From JAXHUM01 sp034189325 (GTDB taxonomy: Bacteria > Desulfobacterota > DSM-4660 > Desulfatiglandales > Desulfatiglandaceae), in assembly GCA_034189325.1 (NCBI GenBank), contig JAXHUM010000095.1, positions 1-10,758 of the forward strand: a stretch of DNA of 10,758 nt, in the 5' to 3' direction. Shown piece by piece: positions 1-7,002 of this stretch. The notes under the pieces were generated by a model. That model had not been told where the DNA came from. It saw only the letters and a program-made list of their open reading frames with translations, and did no database searches. A program made the translations under genes and the position numbers. Positions within the stretch are counted from its first letter, which is position 1, and every line of letters begins with the position of its first letter.

Positions 1-825
1 GACCAGATAACGGATAGGGTCGATAGAGTCCTGCTCATTGAAGATGATAAGCTCGAGGTCTTTCATTCCAATCTTTCCAAAGAGCTCTTGTCGACACTGA
101 TCAACGACAGGAAACCGAAGATCACGCTTATCGGAAACACTTCCTGGGGCATGGGTCTGGCCCCCGGAGTAGCTGTTAAGACAGATATACCGCTGGCCAC
201 GGACTGTGTGGACGTACAGGTTGATGACGGCAGTGTGAGCGTTATCAGGCAGATTTACAGTGGCAAGGTCTTCACCAAGGTCGCCTTTCCCAACAGCGAT
301 TCATGTCTCGTCTCAATTCGTCCCGGGTCGTTTCCACCCGACAAAAAGGGCGATAGAAAATGCGAAGTCGAAAAAATGGATTTTCCATTCAAAGATGAGG
401 AATTGAAGAGAGAGTTCGTAGAGTATATCGAGACCGCTGCCGGGGACGTTGATATTACACAAGCCGACTTCTTGATTTCCGTAGGCAGGGGCATCAAGGA
501 AGCGGAGAACATTGATCTGATAAGAGAACTCGCGGACACGCTGGGGGGGGTGATGTCCTGTTCAAGGCCTGTGGTTGACAATGAATGGCTTCCGAAATAC
601 CTGCAGGTCGGGACATCCGGTAAGTCCGTTGCTCCGAAGGTCTATATGCCTATCGGCATTAGCGGCGCGTTTCAGCATGTGGCGGGCATCGCAGGGGCCG
701 GCTCTGTGATTGCCGTGAACAAAGATCCAAAAGCGCCGATTTTCAGGGTTGCCGATTATGGCATTGTTGCCGACCTCTTCAAGTTTGTACCGATTCTCAA
801 AGACAAGGTCGCGGGAAATAAGTAA
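1..825 (+). CDS. etfA: Electron transfer flavoprotein alpha subunit, 5'-truncated by the window edge
   Basis: The frame is open from base 1 to the TAA at 823-825, so the gene begins upstream; 274 codons are visible of a family that usually has about 310-330. ETF-alpha binds FAD and, with ETF-beta, accepts electrons from acyl-CoA dehydrogenases in the cytoplasm. The C-terminal FAD domain is clear: SRPVVDNEWLP, then QVGTSGKSVAPKVY, PIGISGAFQH, IAVNKDPKAPIFRVADYG and VADLFKFVPILKDKV, the standard order for ETF-alpha. A TTG at 88 could be misread as a start, but the preceding codons (DRVLLIEDDKLE) match the usual ETF-alpha N-terminal region, so it is internal. The gene ends just before a strong terminator and converges on an acyl-CoA dehydrogenase operon, its expected redox partner. 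etfB probably lies just upstream, outside the window. Confidence 0.95.
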   Translation, partial: DQITDRVDRVLLIEDDKLEVFHSNLSKELLSTLINDRKPKITLIGNTSWGMGLAPGVAVKTDIPLATDCVDVQVDDGSVSVIRQIYSGKVFTKVAFPNSDSCLVSIRPGSFPPDKKGDRKCEVEKMDFPFKDEELKREFVEYIETAAGDVDITQADFLISVGRGIKEAENIDLIRELADTLGGVMSCSRPVVDNEWLPKYLQVGTSGKSVAPKVYMPIGISGAFQHVAGIAGAGSVIAVNKDPKAPIFRVADYGIVADLFKFVPILKDKVAGNK

Positions 826-840
826 TCACCCGGATTCCAT

Positions 841-880
841 CACAAAAAAAGCCCATCGAAATCGATGGGCTTTTTTTGTG
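841..880. terminator. Bidirectional Rho-independent terminator between etfA and the ACAD operon
   Basis: A 40-bp near-perfect palindrome with 19-bp arms (841-859 and 862-880) around a central AA. The GC-rich core GCCCATCGA/TCGATGGGC is preceded by seven A and followed by seven T, so it reads as a hairpin plus U-tract on both strands. It lies 15 bp after the etfA stop and about 38 bp beyond the ACAD-2 stop, between convergent genes, so it probably ends both transcripts. Confidence 0.93.
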
Positions 881-917
881 GATTATAAAAAGATCGTCAA
901 GGGGTGTTGTTTGTTCT

Positions 918-1165
918 CTACCCCATCTCAAGCTGCTGCGCCACGATCTCACGTTGATAGTCGGCATCCCCAAAGGCGAGGTCCCATGCCTTGGCCCGCC
1001 TGTGATAGAGCCCCACATCCTGTTCCCGCGTCATTCCTANNNNNNNNNNNNNNNNNNNNNNNNNNNNNNNNNNNNNNNNNNNNNNNNNNNNNNNNNNNNN
1101 NNNNNNNNNNNNNNNNNNNNNNNNNNNNNNNNNNNNNNNTGTTCTTTGGTAAAATCAAGATTCAT
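918..1165 (-). CDS. Acyl-CoA dehydrogenase (ACAD-2, copy A), interrupted by assembly gap
   Basis: Only the two ends are present. Bases 1140-1165 encode the start (MNLDFTKEQ) behind an AGGAGG site at 1171-1176, and 918-1039 encode the last 40 codons, ending in QQLEMG and TAG. A run of 100 N separates them. Both visible parts are identical to the complete copy at 5771-6907, except that the stop is TAG here and TAA there. The full gene was therefore probably about 1137 bp encoding 378 aa; the frame across the N run means nothing. By analogy with the complete copy it is an FAD-dependent acyl-CoA dehydrogenase with ACAD-1 as operon partner (11 bp between the genes). It could be broken inside the gap, which the sequence cannot show. 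Confidence 0.8.
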
Positions 1166-1260
1166 TTTATCCTCCTTTATACCCTCGGCAACTGCAAGGC
1201 AGTCCACGTAATAATGTTTCTCTGGATTTCAGAACTTCCGCCAGCCAGATTCATACCCAT
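919..1260. repeat. Long direct repeat, copy A (interrupted by the N gap)
   Basis: Bases 919-1039 are identical to 5772-5892, and bases 1140-1260 are identical to 6882-7002. Each visible block is exactly 121 bp. Mismatches resume at 918 (C against T) and 1261 (C against A). If the gap content matches copy B, the repeat is a 1231-bp direct repeat covering all of ACAD-2 and the last 27 codons plus stop of ACAD-1. Confidence 0.9.
1040..1139. other. Assembly gap (100 N)
   Basis: Exactly 100 undetermined bases, the conventional length for a gap of unknown size. From the identical flanks, the expected content corresponds to 5893-6881 of the second copy, about 989 bp, so the real distance is probably about 890 bp longer than drawn. 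Confidence 0.98.
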
Positions 1261-2373
1261 CACCAACTGATAGGTCTGTTCAAATTTTCCATAGAGAGGG
1301 GCCCACTTGGAACCCTCCTTCACCTGGCCGCGAGGGCCCATTATCTGGATCCCCGTGAAAGCCATATGCTGGCTCATTTCAGTTGACACGACCTTTCCTG
1401 CGGAGGCAGGGGTCATGCTGGCGAGTATTTCCCCCTTTTCTTTAAGCCATGTGAGCCTATAGTCCATTGTACGGCATATTTCTATCTCAATGGCCAGATC
1501 AGCCAAACGATGGCGGATGACAGAGTCCTTGATGAGAGGAGTCCCATGGTGGGTGGTCTCCTTGCAGTACTGCACAAGATCCTCGAGGTCTCTCCTGGCG
1601 GCTGAGGAGATGTCAAAACTCGACCGTTCAAAATTCATGATCGCCCTGGTAACGGCCCAGCCCTCGTTGTGCTCTCCCAATCGATTTTTTACAGGGATCC
1701 TGGCATCATCAAAGAAAACCTCATTAAAAGTGTGGCTTCCGTCCATCATCTGAAGGGGCCGGACCGTGATTCCTGGAGTCTTCATGTCTGCCAAGACACA
1801 GGTCAGCCCCTTGCTTCTCTTTTCCTCCGGGTTTGATCGAAAAAGTATAAAGATCCAATCAGCCTTATGCGCCCCGGTGGTCCAAATCTTCTGCCCGTTC
1901 AGCACATAATGGTCTCCATCCAAGATACCGCTCGTGGTCAGGGCCGCAAGATCCGACCCGGCATCCGGCTCGCTCCAACCTTGGCACCACATCCGCTCCC
2001 CTTTTGAGATCGGCAAGAGATGCTCCTTTTTCTGCTCCTCCGTCCCCATGTGGATAATTGCGGGACCGATCATGCCGACACCAAAGATGTCCACACCAGG
2101 TGAGCGATAATAGCCGGCAACATCACTGAAAATCAGCTGCTCAATAGGAGAGGCATCACTCCCGCCCCATTCCTTGGGCCAGGGACTCACCAGCCACCCT
2201 TTTTCAGAGAGCCTCCTGGCCATCTTCTTGTGAAATTCCCACCCTTCCTGAGTGTCATATGTCTTTTCAATTCCACCGACCCAGGGCTCCGGTGCGCCTT
2301 TCATCTCTTCCTTAAAAAAATCTTCAAATTCCTTTCTCAAGGCCTCTTGTTCCAGAGTAAAGCTAAAATCCAT
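1177..2373 (-). CDS. Acyl-CoA dehydrogenase (ACAD-1, copy A), 398 aa
   Basis: FAD-dependent alpha,beta-desaturation of an acyl-CoA, electrons passing to ETF. The ATG at 2371-2373 has an AGGAGG seven bases upstream. The length is normal for the family. Visible in order: an N-terminal helical domain beginning MDFSFTLEQEALRKEFE; the flavin signature WCQGWSEPDAGSDLA (residues 129-143); the beta domain with NGQKIWTTGAHKADW; and the C-terminal helical domain ending LAGGSSEIQRNIITWTALQ. The Glu used by MCAD-type enzymes in the C-terminal loop is absent (the loop reads LAGGSSEIQ), while Glu249 in MNFERSS sits at the IVD/LCAD-type G-helix position and is the likely base. The gene starts an operon with ACAD-2, whose start lies 11 bp after this stop. 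The pairing of two unlike ACADs resembles heterotetrameric FadE pairs of steroid degraders. The substrate is unknown. It is a diverged paralogue (about three quarters identical by eye) of the protein at 6919-8112. Confidence 0.93.
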   Translation of the reverse strand: MDFSFTLEQEALRKEFEDFFKEEMKGAPEPWVGGIEKTYDTQEGWEFHKKMARRLSEKGWLVSPWPKEWGGSDASPIEQLIFSDVAGYYRSPGVDIFGVGMIGPAIIHMGTEEQKKEHLLPISKGERMWCQGWSEPDAGSDLAALTTSGILDGDHYVLNGQKIWTTGAHKADWIFILFRSNPEEKRSKGLTCVLADMKTPGITVRPLQMMDGSHTFNEVFFDDARIPVKNRLGEHNEGWAVTRAIMNFERSSFDISSAARRDLEDLVQYCKETTHHGTPLIKDSVIRHRLADLAIEIEICRTMDYRLTWLKEKGEILASMTPASAGKVVSTEMSQHMAFTGIQIMGPRGQVKEGSKWAPLYGKFEQTYQLVMGMNLAGGSSEIQRNIITWTALQLPRV

Positions 2374-2431
2374 AATTTAACCTCCTGTTGGCAAAATAGA
2401 TGCAACCTGACCAATAACTGAGACTACACTA

Positions 2432-2608
2432 TCAACACTTGATCACCCCTGGCGGCACCCTATATATGACCGTACGGACTTGGGTCATACCCTTCCAGAG
2501 GTTCTTGCCCTGCATATAGGCCGTAAAACCGACAACATCGATTGAGCACCCACCAAAGTCTAAGTAGTCTAAAAAGGAGGCCTTTATAGAGTCACCTCCC
2601 AGCCTCAA
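2432..2608 (-). pseudogene. Unassigned coding-like ORF or C-terminal gene remnant
   Basis: An open frame of 58 codons ending in TGA at 2432-2434 and preceded directly by an in-frame TGA at 2609-2611. The only upstream initiation codon is a TTG at 2606-2608. The product looks protein-like rather than random: DYLDFGGCSIDVVGFTAYM followed by GKNLWKGMTQVRTVIYRVPP and GVIKC. No good ribosome binding site precedes the TTG, so I favour the 3' end of a truncated gene over an intact small gene. I do not recognise the family. It lies on the same strand as ACAD-1, 58 bp upstream of the ACAD-1 start. Confidence 0.35.
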
Positions 2609-2972
2609 TCAATTGTCTTTAGGTTTTTCCTTGAAATGTGAGACTTTTAAATCAGTTTTCTATCAATCCCGGCATGAGGTCGTCAAGGACTATCTTCGTG
2701 TCTCTATCTCACGACGTGCCCGGCCGGCAGTTCTGTCCGATTATTGCCTATGGAGCGCGAGAGGGATTCCGATTGTTCGGACCAGACAATTCCCCTTTCT
2801 CCCTTCACAAGAGCGGATGACCGGTATTTTTAGCACAAATCGGTTTTATAGCCAACCGTCGTGTATTGAAAAAGCATGATGCGGACATGTCGTGATCTAA
2901 AAAAACTGCCATGAAATGGGCCTACCCAATGCCCTTTATTCTCCAGAATACCTCGCAACGCAAGTTATAGAC

Positions 2973-3002
2973 TTGACTTCTCAAATCGCATTAATGTAAA
3001 AA
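2973..3002 (+). promoter_or_regulatory. Candidate promoter of the HMGCS-like/thiolase operon
   Basis: TTGACT at 2973-2978, then 18 bp, then TAAAAA at 2997-3002, in an AT-rich stretch 68 bp upstream of the start codon. A second possibility is TTGTCA (3011-3016) with TATTCT (3032-3037), at a short 15-bp spacing. Neither matches consensus well, so the location is tentative. The operon has no other gene upstream on its strand, so a promoter must lie in this region. Confidence 0.3.
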
Positions 3003-3069
3003 TTATCGTTTTGTCATAGAAATTGAACGTCTATTCTTGCAACTCACACAAAATCGAAGGAGGTATTTT

Positions 3070-4527
3070 ATGGTTGGGATCCGCTCATTTGGTGGGTATA
3101 TTCCCCGCTACCGTCTCGATCGCATGAAGATTTTTAAGAGCATGGGATGGATTAACGCAGCGAATTACGCCTTGGCCCGGGGCAGCAAATCGGTCGCAGG
3201 GGTTGATGAGGACAGCCTTACCATGGCTGTGGCGGCAGGCATTGATTGTGTCAACGGTTTTGATCGATCCGAAATTGATGGGGTCTATCTGGCATCCACC
3301 TCCCTTCCCTATGCTGAGAGACAGAACGCGGGCATTGTTGCGGGCGCGCTTAACCTGAAGGAGGGTGTCCGATCAATGGACTTTGCAGGATCTCTCAAAG
3401 CGGGCACTTCCGCACTTATCTCTGCACTGGAATCTGTATCCTCCAAAGGGGTTGACAATCTCCTCATATGTGCTTCGGATTCCCGTTTAGGGCAAATCGG
3501 GAGTCCCCAGGAATTGATTAATGGCGATGGAGCCGCCGCTTTTCTCGTGGGGAATAAAGACGTTATTGCAGAGTACAAGGGCTCATTTTCTCTCACATGT
3601 GACTTCGTCGATCATTTTCGTGGAAGTCAAACAAGGTTTGACCGCCAGTGGGAGGACCGGTGGATTAGAGACATCGGCTTCGATAGGTTCATCCCTGAAG
3701 TGATTGATGGGCTCCTAAAGAAATATGATCTGAAACTTCAAGACTTTGCCAAGGTGATCTACCCCTGTTACTATGCAGCGGAACGCAAAATCCTCGACAA
3801 GAAGCTCGGTTTGGAAAAAGAGAAGATCGAGGATCCCATGATGGGAGAAGTAGGTGAAATGGGGACAGCCCAGCCCCTGGCGATGCTTGCAAGGGCCTTG
3901 GAAGATGCTGAACCGGGCGACAAGATATTGGCAATCAGCTATGGCAACGGGTGCGATGCACTCTGGTTTGAAGTGACTGAAAACATCAAGAAATTACCTT
4001 CAAGAACAGGCATTTCAGGGTATCTCTCCAAAAAGGTAGACTTGGACAGGTACGAAAAATATCTGGTTTGGCGTCGTGTTATAAAAATTGATACGGGACT
4101 GAGGGGAGAGGAAGATGTGTGGTCTCGTTGGTCTCTGAACTGGAGAGCCAGGAAGACCATCTTAGGGCTTTGCGGCTCCAAGTGCCTGGAATGCGGAACA
4201 CCTCAATTTCCTCCACAAAGGGTCTGCGCCAATCCCGAATGCGGCGCTATCGACCGGATGGAGGACTATGCCTTTGCAGACAAAAAGGGGAAGATATTCA
4301 CCTATACGGCAGACAGCCTGGTTGTCTCATACGATCCCCCTCAGCTTTATGGAGTGATCAATTTTGATGGCGGAGGAAGGTTCATGATGAACCTGACCGA
4401 TTGCGATCAGGAATCCGTCAAAGTCGGAAAGCCGGTTTATTTCAGTTTCCGAGTTGTCAAGTATGATGAAAAACGGGACGCAACCCAGTACTTCTGGAAA
4501 GCGGTCCCCATAGAGGAGGAGGGGTAG
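3070..4527 (+). CDS. HMG-CoA-synthase-like (thiolase fold) protein fused to Zn-ribbon/OB-fold DUF35 domain, 485 aa
   Basis: The ATG at 3070 follows AAGGAGGT (3057-3064); an upstream TTG at 3037 is in frame but has no such site. Residues 1 to about 320 form an HMG-CoA-synthase/ketoacyl-synthase-III-type thiolase fold (GGYIPRYRLDR, FAGSLKAGTSAL, INGDGAAAFLVG, AISYGNGCDALWFE). Residues from about 360 form a DUF35 unit: a zinc ribbon with Cys372, Cys375, Cys386 and Cys391, then an OB fold (YGVINFDGGGRFMMN). The nucleophilic Cys of HMG-CoA synthases (FACKAGT in archaeal enzymes) is Leu109 here (GSLKAGT), and the Glu and His motifs also look unlike the catalytic ones. The domain therefore probably does not work as a classical synthase. 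The thiolase gene starts one base after this stop, as expected for subunits of one complex, with DUF35 as CoA-binding scaffold. Likely role: CoA-binding partner in thiolytic or aldol-type C-C cleavage. Substrate unknown. Confidence 0.88.
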   Translation: MVGIRSFGGYIPRYRLDRMKIFKSMGWINAANYALARGSKSVAGVDEDSLTMAVAAGIDCVNGFDRSEIDGVYLASTSLPYAERQNAGIVAGALNLKEGVRSMDFAGSLKAGTSALISALESVSSKGVDNLLICASDSRLGQIGSPQELINGDGAAAFLVGNKDVIAEYKGSFSLTCDFVDHFRGSQTRFDRQWEDRWIRDIGFDRFIPEVIDGLLKKYDLKLQDFAKVIYPCYYAAERKILDKKLGLEKEKIEDPMMGEVGEMGTAQPLAMLARALEDAEPGDKILAISYGNGCDALWFEVTENIKKLPSRTGISGYLSKKVDLDRYEKYLVWRRVIKIDTGLRGEEDVWSRWSLNWRARKTILGLCGSKCLECGTPQFPPQRVCANPECGAIDRMEDYAFADKKGKIFTYTADSLVVSYDPPQLYGVINFDGGGRFMMNLTDCDQESVKVGKPVYFSFRVVKYDEKRDATQYFWKAVPIEEEG

Positions 4528-4528
4528 C

Positions 4529-5731
4529 ATGGCCGGAATTAAGGATAGGGTTGCAATTTTGGGGATGGGTTGCACGGAATTTGGCGAGCGATGGGACTCT
4601 TCGGCTGAAGACCTGTTGGTGGAAGCCTTTGTTGAATGTCTGGAGGATGCGCAGATTGATAAAAAAGAAATCAAGGCGGCCTGGCTTGGATCCTGTTTTC
4701 CCTCCATACACTTCGGCTCGACCGCCTTGCCTTGCTCCAACACGTTAAAACTGCCCTTTATACCGGTCACCCGGGTCGAAAATGGGTGCGCCACAGGCAC
4801 GGAGGCGTTTCGAGGAGCCTGTTACGCTGTTGCTTCAGGCGTATGTGATTTTGCGCTCGCCATCGGCGTAGAGAAACTGAAAGACACCGGTTATGGAGGG
4901 CTCCCTGCAAGACTTATCGGGGGAGAACTCATGAGCGTTATCGGTCCGAATATGACCGCTCCGGGTATGTTTGCCCAGCTGGCCTCCGGCTATGAGGCAA
5001 AGTATAAGGTCCCCATGGAAAAATTAAAGGAAGCCATGACCCACATTTCCTGGAAAAGTCACGAAAATGGCTCCAAGAATCCAAGGGCACACCTGAGGAA
5101 ACCGGTCACCAAAGAAATGATCGCCAAGGCACCTATGATTGCCTATCCCTTGGGCCTGTTTGACTGCTGCGGGGTCAGTGACGGTGCTGCCGCGGCCATC
5201 GTCACTACACCTGAGATAGCCGCAAGCCTTAAGAAAAATCAGGATATCGTCAAGGTGAAGGCCCTGCAGATTGCAGCGAGTTCCGGAGAAGAAATGGGAT
5301 ACACTGAGTACGACAATTCAAGTGTCTGGACCTCATACAACGCCGGGAAAAGGGCCTACGAAGAGGCAGGCATCAAGAACCCGAGAGAAGAGATCAGCAT
5401 GTTTGATGTTCATGACTGCTTTTCCATCACTGAGTTCAGTACCTATGAAGACTTACAGCTTTCTCCAAGGGGCAAGGCTGTCGAGGACGTCTTGAGCGGT
5501 TTTTACGACCTCAAAGGTGGGGGGATTCCCTGCCAGTCAGACGGCGGCCTCAAATGTTTCGGGCATCCCATCGGAGCATCAGGGTTAAGGATGCTCTACG
5601 AAATGTACAATCAACTTCTGGGAAGATGGCCTGAAGAAAGGCAGGTGCCGAATCCAAAATTCGGTCTTACCCATAACCTGGGGGGCCAGCCCATCAATAA
5701 TGTTGTGAGTGTCAGTATAGTCGGCTTGTGA
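4529..5731 (+). CDS. Thiolase (SCP2/acetyl-CoA acetyltransferase type), 400 aa
   Basis: Thiolases cleave 3-oxoacyl-CoA with CoA, or condense two acyl-CoAs. The ATG at 4529 follows the HMGCS-like stop by one base, and its ribosome binding site (GAGGAGGAGGGG, 4513-4524) lies within the end of that gene, indicating translational coupling. The catalytic elements are intact: nucleophile Cys87 in RVENGCATGTEAF, the HDCFSITE motif (residues 295-302, typical of SCP2-type thiolases) and His346 in CFGHPIGASG. The C-terminal strand region reads HNLGGQPINN in place of the CIGGG loop of classical biosynthetic thiolases, which again fits the SCP2 branch. Thiolases of this type work with DUF35 partners, as in the BbsA/BbsB pair of anaerobic toluene degradation and the archaeal thiolase/HMGCS complex; here that partner is fused to the preceding protein. 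I do not assign bbsB, since no other bbs genes are visible. Substrate unknown. Confidence 0.9.
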   Translation: MAGIKDRVAILGMGCTEFGERWDSSAEDLLVEAFVECLEDAQIDKKEIKAAWLGSCFPSIHFGSTALPCSNTLKLPFIPVTRVENGCATGTEAFRGACYAVASGVCDFALAIGVEKLKDTGYGGLPARLIGGELMSVIGPNMTAPGMFAQLASGYEAKYKVPMEKLKEAMTHISWKSHENGSKNPRAHLRKPVTKEMIAKAPMIAYPLGLFDCCGVSDGAAAAIVTTPEIAASLKKNQDIVKVKALQIAASSGEEMGYTEYDNSSVWTSYNAGKRAYEEAGIKNPREEISMFDVHDCFSITEFSTYEDLQLSPRGKAVEDVLSGFYDLKGGGIPCQSDGGLKCFGHPIGASGLRMLYEMYNQLLGRWPEERQVPNPKFGLTHNLGGQPINNVVSVSIVGL

Positions 5732-5743
5732 TCTTCTTGTGAA

Positions 5744-5766
5744 GCAGGCCCCTAAAAGGGGCCTGC
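5744..5766. terminator. Hairpin between convergent thiolase and ACAD-2' genes
   Basis: A perfect 9-bp GC-rich stem, GCAGGCCCC/GGGGCCTGC, around the loop TAAAA, filling the 39-bp space between two convergent stop codons. It lacks a clear U-tract on either strand, so intrinsic termination is likely but not certain; it may instead protect both 3' ends. Confidence 0.6.
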
Positions 5767-5770
5767 CGTC

Positions 5771-6907
5771 TTACCCCATCTCAAGCTGCTGCGCCACGAT
5801 CTCACGTTGATAGTCGGCATCCCCAAAGGCGAGGTCCCATGCCTTGGCCCGCCTGTGATAGAGCCCCACATCCTGTTCCCGCGTCATTCCTATGGCCCCA
5901 TGCATCTGGATACATCTTTCGGTCACTCGTCCAAAGGCCTGTCCCACCCATGCCTTGGCAACGGCCGCCTTCATGGTACAGGGAAGCCCCTCATTGATCC
6001 GCCACGCCGCCTCATAGGTGATGTTTCTCGATGTCTCCATGTCAATCCATACATTGGCCAGATAGTGCTGAATCACTTGAAAAGACCCGATGATCCTGCC
6101 GTAGGCAACCCTTTTTTTCACATAATCATTGGTCATCTCAAGACACGCCTTGATGCCTCCGACCATCTCCGCGCACTTCCCTATGGCCGCCCTTTCCAAA
6201 ACCTTTTCAAGAACGGCCCATCCATTGTCCTTTTGTCCCAGTATCTGATCCTCACTGACTTTCACATCCTTGATCTGGACCTCACAAAGCCTGTCAAGAC
6301 CGATCGTCGGCACGACCGTGGTGGTGATGCCGGGGTCTTTTGCATCGACAAGAAAGAGGGTTATCCCATCTCTCGAAAAACCATTGCCGCTGGTCCGGGC
6401 CGAACAGATCAGGTATTCAGAGATATGGGCATTCTCCACAAAGAGCTTGGTCCCGTTGATCACATAACCGCCTGAATCAGGGACCGCCTGGACATTCACA
6501 TCGCTCGGATCATAAAAGGCCCCCGGCTCCGCATGCGCCAGGGTGATTCTGATGTCCCCTTCTACGATCTTCGGCAGGAATTCCTGTTTTTGAGAGTCCG
6601 TACCCGCCTCGATAATCGGAACCGTACCTAAAAGCACGGTCGAGAAAAAAGGGCCTGGCAAGAGGTTCCGGCCCATCTCCTCAAGGAGCAGGACAAGGTC
6701 AAAATAGGTCATTTCTATGCCTTCATAATCCTCCGGAATAATCAGACCCATCCACCCCAGCTCGGCCATCTTCGCCCACAAGTCTTCTCTGAACCCGGTC
6801 TCACTCTCTTCGATCTCCCTCACCAGGTCCTTGGGGCACTCGGGCACCAGAAACTCCCGGGCCGAGGACATGAGCATTTTCTGTTCTTTGGTAAAATCAA
6901 GATTCAT
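5771..6907 (-). CDS. Acyl-CoA dehydrogenase (ACAD-2', copy B), 378 aa
   Basis: The complete version of the gene broken by the gap at 1040-1139. Start chosen at the ATG 6905-6907 (MNLDFTKEQKMLMSS), which follows an AGGAGG; a longer frame to 6949 has no such site and runs into the ACAD-1' coding region. Normal family length. Visible: the N-terminal helical domain; GLIIPEDYEGIEMTYFD (residues 54-70); the flavin-contact region ITLAHAEPGA; the beta domain with GYVINGTKLFVENA; and a C-terminal domain with MHGAIGMTREQDVGLYHRR. The C-terminal loop reads FGDADYQREI, without the MCAD-type catalytic Glu. Glu238 (VLERAAIG) aligns with the IVD/LCAD-type base but lies in a different context, so this subunit may be catalytic or a structural partner of ACAD-1'. 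Its start lies 11 bp after the ACAD-1' stop. It sits wholly inside the long direct repeat. Confidence 0.92.
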   Translation of the reverse strand: MNLDFTKEQKMLMSSAREFLVPECPKDLVREIEESETGFREDLWAKMAELGWMGLIIPEDYEGIEMTYFDLVLLLEEMGRNLLPGPFFSTVLLGTVPIIEAGTDSQKQEFLPKIVEGDIRITLAHAEPGAFYDPSDVNVQAVPDSGGYVINGTKLFVENAHISEYLICSARTSGNGFSRDGITLFLVDAKDPGITTTVVPTIGLDRLCEVQIKDVKVSEDQILGQKDNGWAVLEKVLERAAIGKCAEMVGGIKACLEMTNDYVKKRVAYGRIIGSFQVIQHYLANVWIDMETSRNITYEAAWRINEGLPCTMKAAVAKAWVGQAFGRVTERCIQMHGAIGMTREQDVGLYHRRAKAWDLAFGDADYQREIVAQQLEMG

Positions 6908-7002
6908 TTTATCCTCCTTTATACCCTCGGCAACTGCAAGGCAGTCCACGTAATAATGTTTCTCTGGATTTCAGAACTTCCGCCAGCCAGATTCATACCC
7001 AT
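5772..7002. repeat. Long direct repeat, copy B (complete)
   Basis: Its first and last 121 bp (5772-5892, 6882-7002) are identical to the two flanks of the N gap (919-1039, 1140-1260). The middle 989 bp has no visible counterpart because of the gap. It covers all of ACAD-2' except the first base of the stop triplet as read on the plus strand, the 11-bp spacer, and the last 27 codons plus stop of ACAD-1'. Beyond 7002 the two ACAD-1 genes are clearly diverged. Confidence 0.88.

Larger units (their letters stand above)
2374..3069. other. Intergenic region between divergent ACAD-1 and HMGCS/thiolase operons
   Basis: About 700 bp with no complete gene. It holds the coding-like remnant at 2432-2608, the divergent promoter regions for ACAD-1 (minus) and the HMGCS-like gene (plus), and an AT-rich tract at about 2975-3035 just before the plus-strand operon. 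Short plus-strand frames around 2613-2879 have no convincing ribosome binding site or family features and are left out. Nothing recognisable was seen in 2612-2950. Confidence 0.6.

Noticed and set aside
749..1270. Open frames running through the N gap
   Set aside because: They exist only because N codons do not give stops; the flanks are clearly parts of the minus-strand ACAD genes.
2753..2787. Possible tandem repeats or CRISPR-like units in the 2.4-3.0 kb intergenic region
   Set aside because: Only short chance-level inverted matches (GTCCGA/TCGGAC); no regular spacing or repeated units.
2613..2879. Overlapping short plus-strand frames (88 and 60 codons) in the intergenic region
   Set aside because: No ribosome binding site, no recognisable motif, and basic/Ser-rich composition typical of non-coding translation.
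5807..6475. A 222-codon open frame on the plus strand, antisense to ACAD-2'
   Set aside because: Shadow of the acyl-CoA dehydrogenase gene; composition unlike a real protein and no family features.
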